34,043 nucleotides of DNA. It comes from Lacticaseibacillus chiayiensis. GTDB lineage: Bacteria; Bacillota; Bacilli; Lactobacillales; Lactobacillaceae. Positions 15,441 through 24,167 of the stretch are shown one piece after another; position 1 is the stretch's first letter, and each line of letters opens with the position of its first letter. The position numbers and the translations under genes were made by a program. The stretch is taken from contig NZ_MSSM01000041.1 of NCBI RefSeq assembly GCF_004123795.1, positions 1 through 34,043 of the forward strand, given 5' to 3'. A model generated the notes under the pieces. The model was not told the DNA's origin. It did no database searches and saw only the letters and a list, made by a program, of their open reading frames with translations.

Positions 15441-15618
15441 GTGCCAAAGCGGAGCGATCGGAGGCCAGAGGGGGCTCAGCTGTGAAATTGTACTAGCCGG
15501 GCGATCTTCCCGGCGTAGTACAAGGCCGAGCTTTGAGACTCAGCGGTCTTTGCTGAGGCTCAAAGTCGTGCCCACAGCGTTCCAGCCCACTCTGGCCGGA
15601 GATCGCGGAGTTTGGCAC
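15441..15618 (+). repeat. Element X, copy 1: ~180-nt structured element in the glgB-glgC gap
   Basis: Closing stem GTGCCAAA (15441-15448) / TTTGGCAC (15611-15618); internal loop GCGGA / GGAG; stem GCGATC (15454-15459) / GATCGC (15601-15606); internal loop GGA / GGA; stem GGCCAGAG (15463-15470) / CTCTGGCC (15590-15597), extended by GGGCT / AGCCC. Inside are two hairpins: TTGTACTAGCCGGG with CCCGGCGTAGTACAA, and CTTTGAG-A-CTCAGC with GCTGAG-G-CTCAAAG. Copy 2 at 22041-22221 has the same plan with compensating stem changes. Sense orientation relative to glgC. Not recognised as a named RNA family. Confidence 0.75.
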
Positions 15619-15652
15619 GGTGAAGCATAGAACCTTTTATAGACAAGAAGTT

Positions 15653-15695
15653 AGGGGGGAAGGCGCACAACATGCGCCGCAATCATGAGTACTGA
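15653..15695 (+). promoter_or_regulatory. glgC translation start region: hairpin and 7-codon overlapping frame
   Basis: A strong ribosome site AGGGGGGAAGG (15653-15663) lies 21 nt from the glgC ATG (15685), too far for normal use. Between them GGCGCA (15662-15667) pairs with TGCGCC (15673-15678), which would shorten the distance if folded. Alternatively the site serves an ATG at 15672 that opens a 7-codon frame ending at TGA 15693-15695, overlapping the glgC start and one base before the next in-frame glgC ATG at 15697. Confidence 0.55.
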
Positions 15696-16827
15696 AATGT
15701 TGGGAATCATTCTAGCCGGAGGTCAAGGCACGCGTTTAGGCAAATTAACCAAAACCACCGCTAAGCCATCCGTGCCGTTCGGAGGCCGTTACCGTATCAT
15801 CGATTTTACCCTGAGTAACTTAGCCAACTCCGGAGTAAACACCGCGGGGGTCATTACCCAGTATCAGCCGCTTGAACTGAATCGCCACATTCAAAACGGT
15901 GCTAGCTGGGGCTTGAACGAACGCGGCGCCGGCGTCACGATCCTGCAGCCATATGCCTCAAGCGAAGGCGAAAAGTTCTTTGAAGGCACGGCGCATGCGA
16001 TCTACCAAAATATTGCGTATATCGATTCGTATAATCCGCAATACCTTTTGATTCTGTCCGGCGATCATATTTACAAAATGGATTATCAAGCCATGCTGGA
16101 CTACCACAAATCCAAGAAAGCTTCTCTGACCGTGGCCGTCATGCCAGTCGCCAAAGACGAGGCCAAGCGCTTTGGCATTATGAACACCGATGACACTGAC
16201 CGGATTATCGAATTCGAAGAAAAACCGGCCAAGCCAAAGAGCAACCTGGCGTCCATGGGGATCTATATCTTCAACTGGCCAACACTCAAGCAGTATCTGA
16301 CCGAAAGTTATGCTACTGATGGCGCAATGGAGGACTTCGGCCACGATGTCATTCCGGCATATTTAACCCATAACGAAGCCAGCTATGCTTACGCGTTCCG
16401 TGGTTACTGGAAGGATGTCGGGACGATTCAGAGCCTGTGGGAAGCCAACATGGAATTCCTGAACCCGAACAATCCGCTCAACATTGGCAATCGCAACTGG
16501 CGCATTTTCAGCCAAAATGAAGCCTTGCCACCGATGTTCCTGACCAAAACCGCCAAAGTCTCCGGCTCGATGATCGTGGACGGCTGCTATGTGGCTGGCG
16601 CCATTCAGCACAGCATCTTGAGTCAGAACGTCAAGATTGGCGAAGGCTCCGTCATTAAAGATAGTATGATCATGCCAAACGCCGTCATCGGCAAGAACGT
16701 CACCGTGGATCACGCAATTGTCGGTGAAAATGCGATCATCGGCGACAATGGCAAGGTTATCGGGAAACCAAACGAAATTAGTGTTGTCGGTTACGGGGAA
16801 GTTTTAGGAAGGACTGAAAAAGAATGA
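15685..16827 (+). CDS. glgC: Glucose-1-phosphate adenylyltransferase, catalytic subunit
   Basis: 380 aa. Makes ADP-glucose from ATP and glucose-1-phosphate, the committed step of glycogen synthesis. The nucleotidyltransferase signature [12 protein letters not shown] is at residues 7-18, followed by [19 protein letters not shown] (metal-binding Asp) and F-E-E-K-P (glucose-1-phosphate site) come later; the last ~100 residues are a left-handed beta-helix. Start 15685 (M-S-T-E-M-L-G) or 15697 (M-L-G) are both possible; see the start-region entry. The stop overlaps the glgD start by 4 nt, and GlgC/GlgD are expected to form a hetero-oligomer, as known in Bacillus-type systems. Confidence 0.95.
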   Translation: MSTEMLGIILAGGQGTRLGKLTKTTAKPSVPFGGRYRIIDFTLSNLANSGVNTAGVITQYQPLELNRHIQNGASWGLNERGAGVTILQPYASSEGEKFFEGTAHAIYQNIAYIDSYNPQYLLILSGDHIYKMDYQAMLDYHKSKKASLTVAVMPVAKDEAKRFGIMNTDDTDRIIEFEEKPAKPKSNLASMGIYIFNWPTLKQYLTESYATDGAMEDFGHDVIPAYLTHNEASYAYAFRGYWKDVGTIQSLWEANMEFLNPNNPLNIGNRNWRIFSQNEALPPMFLTKTAKVSGSMIVDGCYVAGAIQHSILSQNVKIGEGSVIKDSMIMPNAVIGKNVTVDHAIVGENAIIGDNGKVIGKPNEISVVGYGEVLGRTEKE

Positions 16828-17993
16828 GAAAAGGCGATTTAGCAGCAATCATTGATCTGAATGAAAAAGACAACCAAATTCAGCCATTGACGGCAGCCCG
16901 CCCGATCGGAACGCTGCCATTTGCAGGGCGCTATCGGCTCATTGACTTTCCGCTGTCATCACTGGATCATGCAAATGTTCGCAGTGTGGCGATTTTCCTG
17001 CCTAAATCGGGGCGCAGTGTCACCGACCACATCCGCAGCGGCTCCACTTGGAACATGGACCAGATCACCGGCGGCATTTTCACGTATCCGTATATGGCGG
17101 GTCGCGACTATGAAGATCCGGAACTGCGGGCGCGTTACTACGACGACTATCTACAGTTTCTGCGTAAGAGCAGCGCCCAGTACACGATTATCATGGGAAC
17201 GCAAAACGTAGCGAACGTCGATGTTGACGCGATTGTGGCGTATCATCAGGCAGGTGAAAGTCCGGTCACTACCGCTTACAAGAATTTACCAGAAACGGCG
17301 ATGCAACCTGAAGATCTCACGCTGGACATGACCGAACTTGGGACTGCCAGTTCAGTGGTGCCGGCTTCGGAAAACCGCGGACACTTGAAGGAAGGTAAAA
17401 TTCCGGCCTTCATGGACATCTATCTCATTGGCACCATCGATTTGATCGATTTACTGGTCGATGCATCCGAAGCGCCGACATTCAAACGTCTTCCGCAGAT
17501 TATGCGCGAAGCCGTATTGCAAAATAATGCCAATGCGTTTGAATATACCGGTTTCTTGGCCAAACTGAATACCATTCAGCGTTACTATGACGCGAACATG
17601 AGCATGCTGGAAGATCAGAATTATCAGGCATTGCTTTATAGCGCTAACTCGATTGAAACCAAGAATAAGAATGAAATTCCAACGTACTTCTCAACCGAAT
17701 CGAAAGTGACGAACAGCTTGCTCGGCACTGGTGATTTCATTGAAGGTGACGTCAATCATTCGATTCTTTTCCGCAACGTCCACATTCATCGGGACGCGTT
17801 GGTTGATCACAGCATTGTCATGCAAGGCAGCAAGGTCGGCACTGGATCCAGCGTGAAATACGCGATTCTGGATAAAGGCGTCATCATTGGGCCGAACCTG
17901 GCTTTGGAAGGCACGCCGGAAGAACCGCTTGTATTTTCCAAGAATCAGAAAGTCTTTCAGCCAGATGGTAAGGGAGTGACGGCTCGTGCTTAA
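16824..17993 (+). CDS. glgD: ADP-glucose pyrophosphorylase accessory subunit
   Basis: 389-aa GlgC paralogue. The fold is kept ([14 protein letters not shown] near residue 32), but the glycine-rich catalytic G-G-x-G-T-R-L is replaced by I-I-D-L-N-E-K-D, and the D-H-I-Y-K-M-D and F-E-E-K-P motifs are missing. It is thus non-catalytic and raises the activity of GlgC in a mixed oligomer, as reported for Geobacillus GlgD. ATGA overlap with glgC (4 nt) and 8-nt overlap with glgA show translational coupling of the three synthesis genes. Confidence 0.93.
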   Translation: MRKGDLAAIIDLNEKDNQIQPLTAARPIGTLPFAGRYRLIDFPLSSLDHANVRSVAIFLPKSGRSVTDHIRSGSTWNMDQITGGIFTYPYMAGRDYEDPELRARYYDDYLQFLRKSSAQYTIIMGTQNVANVDVDAIVAYHQAGESPVTTAYKNLPETAMQPEDLTLDMTELGTASSVVPASENRGHLKEGKIPAFMDIYLIGTIDLIDLLVDASEAPTFKRLPQIMREAVLQNNANAFEYTGFLAKLNTIQRYYDANMSMLEDQNYQALLYSANSIETKNKNEIPTYFSTESKVTNSLLGTGDFIEGDVNHSILFRNVHIHRDALVDHSIVMQGSKVGTGSSVKYAILDKGVIIGPNLALEGTPEEPLVFSKNQKVFQPDGKGVTARA

Positions 17994-19431
17994 AGTTCTT
18001 TTTACTGCTGCAGAAAGTGCTCCGTTCTATAAAACTGGCGGCTTAGGCGATGTTACGTATGCCTTGCCAAAAGCGATTAAAAAGCAAGGCATCGACATTC
18101 GGGTTGCTATTCCGTTTTATGAAAAGAAATTCCCAGCTAAGTATCTGCCTAAGGTTAAAAATCTGACGCATTTTACGATTGAAACGGGTGGTCGCCCGGT
18201 TTACGTGGGCCTTAAAACGATTAAGCTGGGGGATGTGACGTATTATCTGATTGATAACCGCCAATTCTTCGATCGTGACGGCCTGTATGGCTATTGGGAC
18301 GATGGCGGTCGCTTCGGCTTCTTTCAGATGGCCGTGATTGAGATGCTGCAAGTGATTGAGTGGATTCCGGATATTATTCACGCTAACGATTGGCATACCG
18401 CGTTCATTCCGGTGCTATTGAAGGAAAAATATGGCTGGATTCACCCGTATCAACAGATTAAAACCCAACTGACGATCCACAATCTGCAGTTTCAGGGATG
18501 GTTTCCGCCTTCGATTCTGGATACGGTCTTTCAAATTGGCCGCCAAAGTTTTAACGATGATGGGTTTGCCCAAGATGGCTCGGTTAACTGGCTTAAGGGC
18601 GGCATCAATTTTGCCGATTTAGTGTCGACGGTGAGCCCGAGTTACGCCCAGGAAATTCAATCACCGGCGTTTGGCGAGCATTTGGATGGCACCTTACGCA
18701 AACAGAGTGGTAAATTAGTCGGGATCCTGAATGGCATCGACAATGAAGTTTATGATCCGGAAACCGATCCGCATCTGCCATATCATTACAACGCCAAGAA
18801 TCTGAAAGGCAAGGCCAAAGACAAACGCATTTTGCAAGACGAGATGCATTTGCCAAAGCGATCCGATCCACTGTTTGCGATGGTCAGTCGACTAACCCGT
18901 CAAAAAGGCGCTGACTTACTGGTCGATGCGTTGGAAAACTTTCTGGTTCAAAACAATGTTCAAGTCGTTATTTTGGGAACCGGCGATCGCGATCTGGAAG
19001 AAGATTTACTGTCGTTGCAGGATCGCTTCCCGGGTCAACTGGCCGTGCGGATTGATTTTGACGAGGCGATGGCGCAACGGATTTATGCCGGCGCTGATTT
19101 CTTCATGATGCCAAGCGCGTTTGAACCCAGCGGCTTAGCCCAGATGATGGCCATGCGTTATGGCACGTTACCGATCGTACATGAAACCGGGGGCCTGCGT
19201 GATTCGGTGACCCCATATAATGCCGAAACCGGTGCCGGTACTGGTTTTAGCTTCTGGGAATATAACGCGGGGGTTTTTGCAAAAATCTTACGAATGGCTA
19301 AGAATGTTTACGCAGATCAGCCAAAGGTTTATGCTCGATTGCAGCAACAGGCGATGGCCATGGACTTCGACTGGCATCATTCGGCAGCTGAATATTTAAA
19401 AGGCTATGACCGAATTTTAGGTAAAGCATAA
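17986..19431 (+). CDS. glgA: Glycogen synthase (ADP-glucose), GT5
   Basis: 481-aa starch/glycogen synthase that adds glucose from ADP-glucose to the alpha-1,4 chain. K-T-G-G-L-G-D-V at residues 16-23 binds ADP-glucose; H-A-N-D-W-H-T-A lies near 134; the C-terminal GT-B domain has S-R-L-T-R-Q-K-G and P-S-A-F-E-P-S-G-L with the catalytic Glu, followed by E-T-G-G-L-R-D-S-V. Start is GTG 17986 with AAGGGAGTGA upstream, overlapping glgD by 8 nt. Length is normal for the family. A 149-nt gap with element Z separates it from glgP. Confidence 0.95.
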   Translation: MLKVLFTAAESAPFYKTGGLGDVTYALPKAIKKQGIDIRVAIPFYEKKFPAKYLPKVKNLTHFTIETGGRPVYVGLKTIKLGDVTYYLIDNRQFFDRDGLYGYWDDGGRFGFFQMAVIEMLQVIEWIPDIIHANDWHTAFIPVLLKEKYGWIHPYQQIKTQLTIHNLQFQGWFPPSILDTVFQIGRQSFNDDGFAQDGSVNWLKGGINFADLVSTVSPSYAQEIQSPAFGEHLDGTLRKQSGKLVGILNGIDNEVYDPETDPHLPYHYNAKNLKGKAKDKRILQDEMHLPKRSDPLFAMVSRLTRQKGADLLVDALENFLVQNNVQVVILGTGDRDLEEDLLSLQDRFPGQLAVRIDFDEAMAQRIYAGADFFMMPSAFEPSGLAQMMAMRYGTLPIVHETGGLRDSVTPYNAETGAGTGFSFWEYNAGVFAKILRMAKNVYADQPKVYARLQQQAMAMDFDWHHSAAEYLKGYDRILGKA

Positions 19432-19441
19432 GATGGCAATC

Positions 19442-19526
19442 AACGAGGTCGGGTCGAATCGTGCGCAAAGCAGGTCAGGCGAACAGCGTCTAACCAACAG
19501 CGGCGGAGATTTGACCGGACCTCGTT
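19442..19526 (+). other. Element Z: 85-nt stem-loop in the glgA-glgP gap
   Basis: AACGAGGTC (19442-19450) and GGTCGAATC (19452-19460) pair with GATTTGACC (19508-19516) and GACCTCGTT (19518-19526): two 9-bp stems separated by one G/G mismatch. Inside, GGTCAGGCG (19473-19481) pairs with CGTCTAACC (19487-19495). The structure starts 11 nt after the glgA stop and has no T-run, so it is not an ordinary terminator; it may stabilise or cut the message between glgA and glgP. Confidence 0.65.
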
Positions 19527-19580
19527 ATTCATGTTTAGGTGAACGGTTACGGTTGTTTATTTTGATGAGGTGTATATTTG

Positions 19581-21998
19581 ATGGCATTAACAAAGGAACA
19601 ATTCATCACGGAATTCAAAGATATGGCCTTGAGGTTGTACGCGGCGCCAATTGAAGATCTGTCTTCACAGCAGCTTTATCAGGCGTTGGCATTATTGACA
19701 CGGTCATATATTGCTAAGCCGTGGGCAGATACCAAGGCGCGTTATGATGAGGAAGAAACGAAACAGGTTTTCTATTTCTCGATTGAATTTCTACCGGGCC
19801 GTCTCTTGCAATCAAATTTGTTGAATCTCGGCATTTTGGATGAAGTTGAAGCTGGCTTGAAGGAGCTGGATCTGCATCCGGACAAAATTTTTGATGCCGA
19901 GGCAGACCCTGGCTTAGGTAACGGCGGACTCGGACGGTTGGCTTCAGCGTTTATGGATGCCATGGCCAGTGTTGGCATGGCCGGTAACGGAAACGGCATT
20001 CGCTATCAATATGGCTTGTTTAAGCAGGCATTTGTGAATGGGTATCAAGTTGAATTACCGGATGATTGGATGCGCAATGGTTTTCCTTGGGAGACCCGGA
20101 AGGAAAATCGCGCCGTCACTGTGAAGTTTGGCGGCTGGGTTGAATTGCGTCCCAGTCGTGGCGGGCATTTGCGGGTGATTTATCATAACACCGATGATGT
20201 CTTGGCGGTGCCGTATGATGTTGCGATGGTGGGCTACCATAATGGCGTTGTTAATAATCTGCGTTTGTGGTCGGCAGAAGCGCCGATTCATGCCGGTACG
20301 CATTTTTCCTTGGAACAGCGTGAGCGGATTAATCAGATTACTCAGATTCTGTACCCAGACGATTCCGATAATGCCGGTAAGGAACTGCGATTGCGGCAGG
20401 AGTATTTCTTTACCAGTGCAGGCATCCAAAGTATTGTCCGGCACTATCGCCGCACCCACAATAGTATGGCGGGATTTGCCGATCGGGTGGCGATTCACAT
20501 TAATGATACCCATCCAGCAATGGCAATTCCGGAGCTGATGCGTGTGCTGATGGACGATGAGCATGTCGGTTGGGACGAAGCTTGGCGTATTACGCTCAAA
20601 GTGATGAGTTATACAAACCACACACTGTTGTCCGAAGCGCTTGAAGTGTGGCCGATTGATATGTTCAGGGGATTACTGCCACGAATTTATCAAATCGTGC
20701 AGGAAATTGATCGCCGCTTCAGGCTGGCGTTTGTGCCGCAGTTTGGGCAAGCCATGATTGATCGGATCGCACCGCTGGGTAACGGCCAAGTACGGATGGC
20801 CTATCTGGCAACGATTGGCTCACATGCGGTTAATGGCGTGGCACCACTGCACAGTGAACTGCTCAAAAAAGATGTGCTGCATGATCTTTTCCAGATTTTC
20901 CCGGAGCGGTTCAACAACAAAACGAATGGCATCACGCCGCGGCGCTGGATTCAAATCGGTGATCGGCCACTGGCACATTTGCTGGACAAGAAAATCGGTA
21001 CGGCATGGCGGCAAAATCCACTAGCGTTGCGGAAATTGCATGATTTTATTGACGATAAGCGTTTCCTGTCTGATTTAAATGCGACTAAGGCCGAAAATAA
21101 ACGTGAATTGGCTAAGTACATTGATCAGATGGTTCATGTGAAAGTCGATCCTGATGCCATTTTCGATGTGCAGATTAAGCGGTTGCATGCGTATAAGCGC
21201 CAATTATTGCATGTTTTGGGTATTTTGGATGCGTATCTGGCGATTAAGCGCGGCGAAAAGCGACCGAAGCGCCTGCATATTTTTGGGGCCAAAGCTGCGC
21301 CTAGTTATGTTTATGCCAAGGAAATTATTAAGGTCATGAATGCAGTGGCCAATATGGTCAATAGCGATCCGGAAGTCAGTCCTTATTTGCAGGTCGTGTT
21401 CTTGCCTAACTATGGTGTCACGATGGCTGAAAAGATTATTCCCGGTGCGGACATTTCCGAGCAGATTTCAACGGCCGGGAAGGAAGCTAGTGGTACGAGC
21501 AACATGAAGCTGATGAGCGCCGGGGCGTTAACCTTAGCGACGCTGGATGGTGCGAATATCGAGATTAAAAATGCGGTTGGTGATGATAATATCGAAATTT
21601 TCGGGTTGACCGAAAAAGAAATTGCCGGGTACTATCAGCGCGGTGATTATCGTTCGCGGGACTTTTATGAAAAGGATCCGCGGTTGCATGCCGTGTTGGA
21701 TATGCTGGTGAATGGGAAGATTCCGGGGATTGAGACGGAAGGCCGCGATATTTATAATGCGCTGTTGATGTACAATGATGAGTATTTTGTGCTGGCGGAC
21801 TTTGAGAGTTATTTGGCGGCTAATGCCCGGGTGGATAAGTTGTATCAGCAGCCGCAGCTTTGGGCGAAAAAGGTGCTTGTGAATATTGCGGAGAGTGGTC
21901 GGTTCTCGGCGGACTTTACGGTGCAGCGGTATGGGCGTGAGATTTGGCATGTACTGCCGCAGACGCCTGAGGATGATGGTAGTGATACGGAAGGTTAG
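19581..21998 (+). CDS. glgP: Glycogen/maltodextrin phosphorylase
   Basis: 805-aa GT35 phosphorylase that releases glucose-1-phosphate from the non-reducing ends of glycogen. The PLP-lysine motif G-T-S-N-M-K places the cofactor on Lys-643; the N-terminal half has F-S-I-E-F-L-P-G-R and G-L-G-N-G-G-L-G-R-L typical of bacterial phosphorylases, and I-N-D-T-H-P-A in the middle. Start ATG 19581 is chosen over TTG 19578; a GAGGTG site lies 8 nt upstream. It is in the same direction as glgA but separated by a structured gap, so its expression may be uncoupled from synthesis. Confidence 0.95.
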   Translation: MALTKEQFITEFKDMALRLYAAPIEDLSSQQLYQALALLTRSYIAKPWADTKARYDEEETKQVFYFSIEFLPGRLLQSNLLNLGILDEVEAGLKELDLHPDKIFDAEADPGLGNGGLGRLASAFMDAMASVGMAGNGNGIRYQYGLFKQAFVNGYQVELPDDWMRNGFPWETRKENRAVTVKFGGWVELRPSRGGHLRVIYHNTDDVLAVPYDVAMVGYHNGVVNNLRLWSAEAPIHAGTHFSLEQRERINQITQILYPDDSDNAGKELRLRQEYFFTSAGIQSIVRHYRRTHNSMAGFADRVAIHINDTHPAMAIPELMRVLMDDEHVGWDEAWRITLKVMSYTNHTLLSEALEVWPIDMFRGLLPRIYQIVQEIDRRFRLAFVPQFGQAMIDRIAPLGNGQVRMAYLATIGSHAVNGVAPLHSELLKKDVLHDLFQIFPERFNNKTNGITPRRWIQIGDRPLAHLLDKKIGTAWRQNPLALRKLHDFIDDKRFLSDLNATKAENKRELAKYIDQMVHVKVDPDAIFDVQIKRLHAYKRQLLHVLGILDAYLAIKRGEKRPKRLHIFGAKAAPSYVYAKEIIKVMNAVANMVNSDPEVSPYLQVVFLPNYGVTMAEKIIPGADISEQISTAGKEASGTSNMKLMSAGALTLATLDGANIEIKNAVGDDNIEIFGLTEKEIAGYYQRGDYRSRDFYEKDPRLHAVLDMLVNGKIPGIETEGRDIYNALLMYNDEYFVLADFESYLAANARVDKLYQQPQLWAKKVLVNIAESGRFSADFTVQRYGREIWHVLPQTPEDDGSDTEG

Positions 21999-22040
21999 TT
22001 AAACAGCGTTTTGGTGTCATCAAGTGTTCTCTGATGCTCC

Positions 22041-22221
22041 GTGCCAAACTCCGCTATCTCCGGCGGTTTGAGGCTGGAACGTGGTGGGCACGACTTTGAG
22101 CCTCTGCAAAAAGCGCAGAGTCTCAAAGCTCGGCCTTGTTGTAGGCGGGGCAAAAGGCGCCCCACCAACAACAATTTCACCACTGAGCCCCAAACCGCCT
22201 CCGATAGCTCCGCTTTGGCAC
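22041..22221 (-). repeat. Element X, copy 2: inverted copy in the glgP-amylase gap
   Basis: Read on the minus strand: GTGCCAAA / TTTGGCAC ends; GCTATC / GATAGC where copy 1 has GCGATC / GATCGC; GGCGGTTTG / CAAACCGCC where copy 1 has GGCCAGAG / CTCTGGCC; hairpin TTGTTGTTGGTGGGGC with GCCCCGCCTACAACAA; hairpin CTTTGAG-A-CTCTGC with GCAGAG-G-CTCAAAG. Internal loops GCGGA/GGAG and GGA/GGA and the single-stranded CAG-TGAAATTG, AAGGCCGAG and TCGTGCCCAC are the same as in copy 1. G-U pairs occur in this orientation. A promoter-like TTTACA, 17 nt, GATATT lies upstream in the same (minus) orientation (22291-22263). Confidence 0.75.
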
Positions 22222-22305
22222 TCTGCGTTGGTTGGCACTGCATTAGCTCATCAACTAAGGCTAATATCACTGCACTGCCATATTTTGTAAAGCAAGGAGG
22301 TTCAC

Positions 22306-24084
22306 ATGTTTCAATTTGATTCATTTACCGATCGGCGGCCGTTTGGGGCTGTTCGGGAGGGGACTTTGGTGCATTTTTCGGCTAAGGCTGATGGTGCCGT
22401 GACGCAGGCTTCTCTGGTGATTGCTGCGGATGGGCATTGGGATCAGGCGCAGTCGTTGCCGATGACGCAGAGTCCGAATGGGTTTGCGGTTGCTTTTGCG
22501 CCGCCAACTTCCGGGTTGTGGTTTTATCATTTTGAATTGCAAACCGATGAAGGCCGTCAACGTTTTGGGGCGGTTGAAGGCGGTTTTGGCGGCATGGGGC
22601 AGGTTTATCCGGAAAATGGCGACGTGGTGAGCTTTCAACTGACGGTGGTGCAAGAGTTTGATGCTGTTCCCAGTTGGTATCAGCATGCCCGCTTTTACCA
22701 TATCTTTGTGGATCGGTTTCAAAATGGCAATGCAGATGGCCATGTGAATGCGCCTAAGGCTAATTCATTTATTTATGGGCGGCAGTCGGATCGGCCGATG
22801 TATATACGCGGGAATAACGGGGAAGTTCTCCGCTGGGATTTTTATGGCGGTAATTTGGCCGGCATTCAGCAAAAGCTGCCATTGCTGGCGTCGCGGGGGA
22901 TTAATGCGTTGTATCTGAGCCCGATTTTTCAGGCCCGCAGTAATCATCGTTATGACACCGGTGATTATTATGCAATTGATGAAGTTTTGGGCACGCTGCA
23001 TGACTTTAAACAATTTTTGGCGGCGGCGCATCGACAGGGGATGCATGTCATCCTTGATGGCGTGTTTAACCATGTCGGGGCGGATAGTCGGTATTTTAAT
23101 GCGGTGAATGAATACAATGATGTTGGAGCGGCCAACAGCTTGGATTCGCCGTATGCATCATGGTTTTCGTTTAAGCGTTTCCCAGACGATTATAACAGCT
23201 GGTGGGGCGTGAAGGATCTGCCGGCGATTAATAAAGACAATCAGAATTTTCATAATTTTATTGCCGCCAAAAAGGATTCGGTCATTAGCTATTGGACGAA
23301 TATGGGTGTTGATGGCTGGCGATTGGATGTTGCTGATGAACTGACCGATGGCTTTATTCGGCAGATTCGGAGCACGCTTGATCAGTTCCCTGATCGCGTT
23401 TTGATTGGCGAAGTGTGGGAAGATGCTTCCAACAAGCAGGCTTATGGCAAGCGGCGCCAGTATTTTGAGGGCGGTGAGCTGAATGCTGTGATGAACTACC
23501 CGTTGCGGTCGATGCTGATTGATTTTGTCAATGGACAGCTCAATGCGGCCGGTTTTGTCCGCCAATTGATGACGTTAAAAGAAAATTATCCGTCAAATGC
23601 GTTTGATTTTAATTTTAATAACATCGGTACTCACGATACGCCGCGGATTTTAACGGTTTTGAACGGCAATCGTCAGAAGTTGAAGTTGTTGGTTTCGCTT
23701 TTCTATTGGTTGCCAGGGGTGCCGTGTCTGTATTACGGCGACGAAGCAGGGCTGACTGGTGGGAAGGATCCTGATAACCGCGCCTTTTATCCTTGGGGGC
23801 ATGAAGATCAGGAGATCATGGATTTGTACCAGATTGCGATTCAGACCCGCATTGATCAACCGGCATTGGCGGCGGATGCTGCATTCTTTCCGTTTACTTT
23901 TGAAGACAGTTTCGGCTTTGTCCGCCAGAACGAGGAGCAGACGCTAGTGGTATTGGCCAATCCAACCTGTTCGCCCCAAGCGCTACAGGATGCCAATACC
24001 AAGCTTGTTCCGGCAAATCTACGCCCGCTGTTACCGGTGGCGACGATGGTGCCGCCATGCAGCGTGATTTGGCAAGAACTTTAG
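22306..24084 (+). CDS. GH13 neopullulanase/cyclomaltodextrinase-type amylase
   Basis: 592-aa alpha-amylase-family enzyme without a signal peptide, so intracellular. N-terminal beta-domain (about 1-125, CBM34-like), then the GH13 barrel with D-G-V-F-N-H (region I), G-W-R-L-D-V-A-D-E (II, nucleophile Asp), I-G-E-V-W-E (III, acid/base Glu) and G-T-H-D-T-P-R (IV). Closest in plan to GH13_20 enzymes that hydrolyse maltodextrins, cyclodextrins and pullulan. Such a gene is the usual last or next-to-last member of glycogen operons in lactobacilli, sometimes labelled amy or apu; here no pgm follows. AAGGAGG 6 nt before ATG 22306. It probably acts on limit dextrins left by GlgP. Confidence 0.88.
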   Translation: MFQFDSFTDRRPFGAVREGTLVHFSAKADGAVTQASLVIAADGHWDQAQSLPMTQSPNGFAVAFAPPTSGLWFYHFELQTDEGRQRFGAVEGGFGGMGQVYPENGDVVSFQLTVVQEFDAVPSWYQHARFYHIFVDRFQNGNADGHVNAPKANSFIYGRQSDRPMYIRGNNGEVLRWDFYGGNLAGIQQKLPLLASRGINALYLSPIFQARSNHRYDTGDYYAIDEVLGTLHDFKQFLAAAHRQGMHVILDGVFNHVGADSRYFNAVNEYNDVGAANSLDSPYASWFSFKRFPDDYNSWWGVKDLPAINKDNQNFHNFIAAKKDSVISYWTNMGVDGWRLDVADELTDGFIRQIRSTLDQFPDRVLIGEVWEDASNKQAYGKRRQYFEGGELNAVMNYPLRSMLIDFVNGQLNAAGFVRQLMTLKENYPSNAFDFNFNNIGTHDTPRILTVLNGNRQKLKLLVSLFYWLPGVPCLYYGDEAGLTGGKDPDNRAFYPWGHEDQEIMDLYQIAIQTRIDQPALAADAAFFPFTFEDSFGFVRQNEEQTLVVLANPTCSPQALQDANTKLVPANLRPLLPVATMVPPCSVIWQEL

Positions 24085-24120
24085 GAGCAGAGTTGGCTTT
24101 TGATAACTGACACGAGCATT

Positions 24121-24165
24121 AAAAAAACAGCAACCCGGCATTTTCGACAGTTGGGTGCTGTTTTT
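24121..24165 (+). terminator. Terminator of the glycogen operon
   Basis: AACAGCAACCC pairs with GGGTGCTGTT, followed by TTTTT at 24161-24165 (A-run at 24121-24127 on the other side). Confidence 0.9.
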
Positions 24166-24167
24166 GT

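Noticed and set aside
19433-19654. 73-codon frame starting right after glgA
   Set aside because: Weak ribosome site, covers element Z and overlaps the glgP start; composition explained by the stem-loop.
22041-22319. Several 69-109-codon frames on both strands in the glgP-amylase gap
   Set aside because: They run through the paired arms of element X copy 2; no start signals and no conservation at protein level between the two copies.
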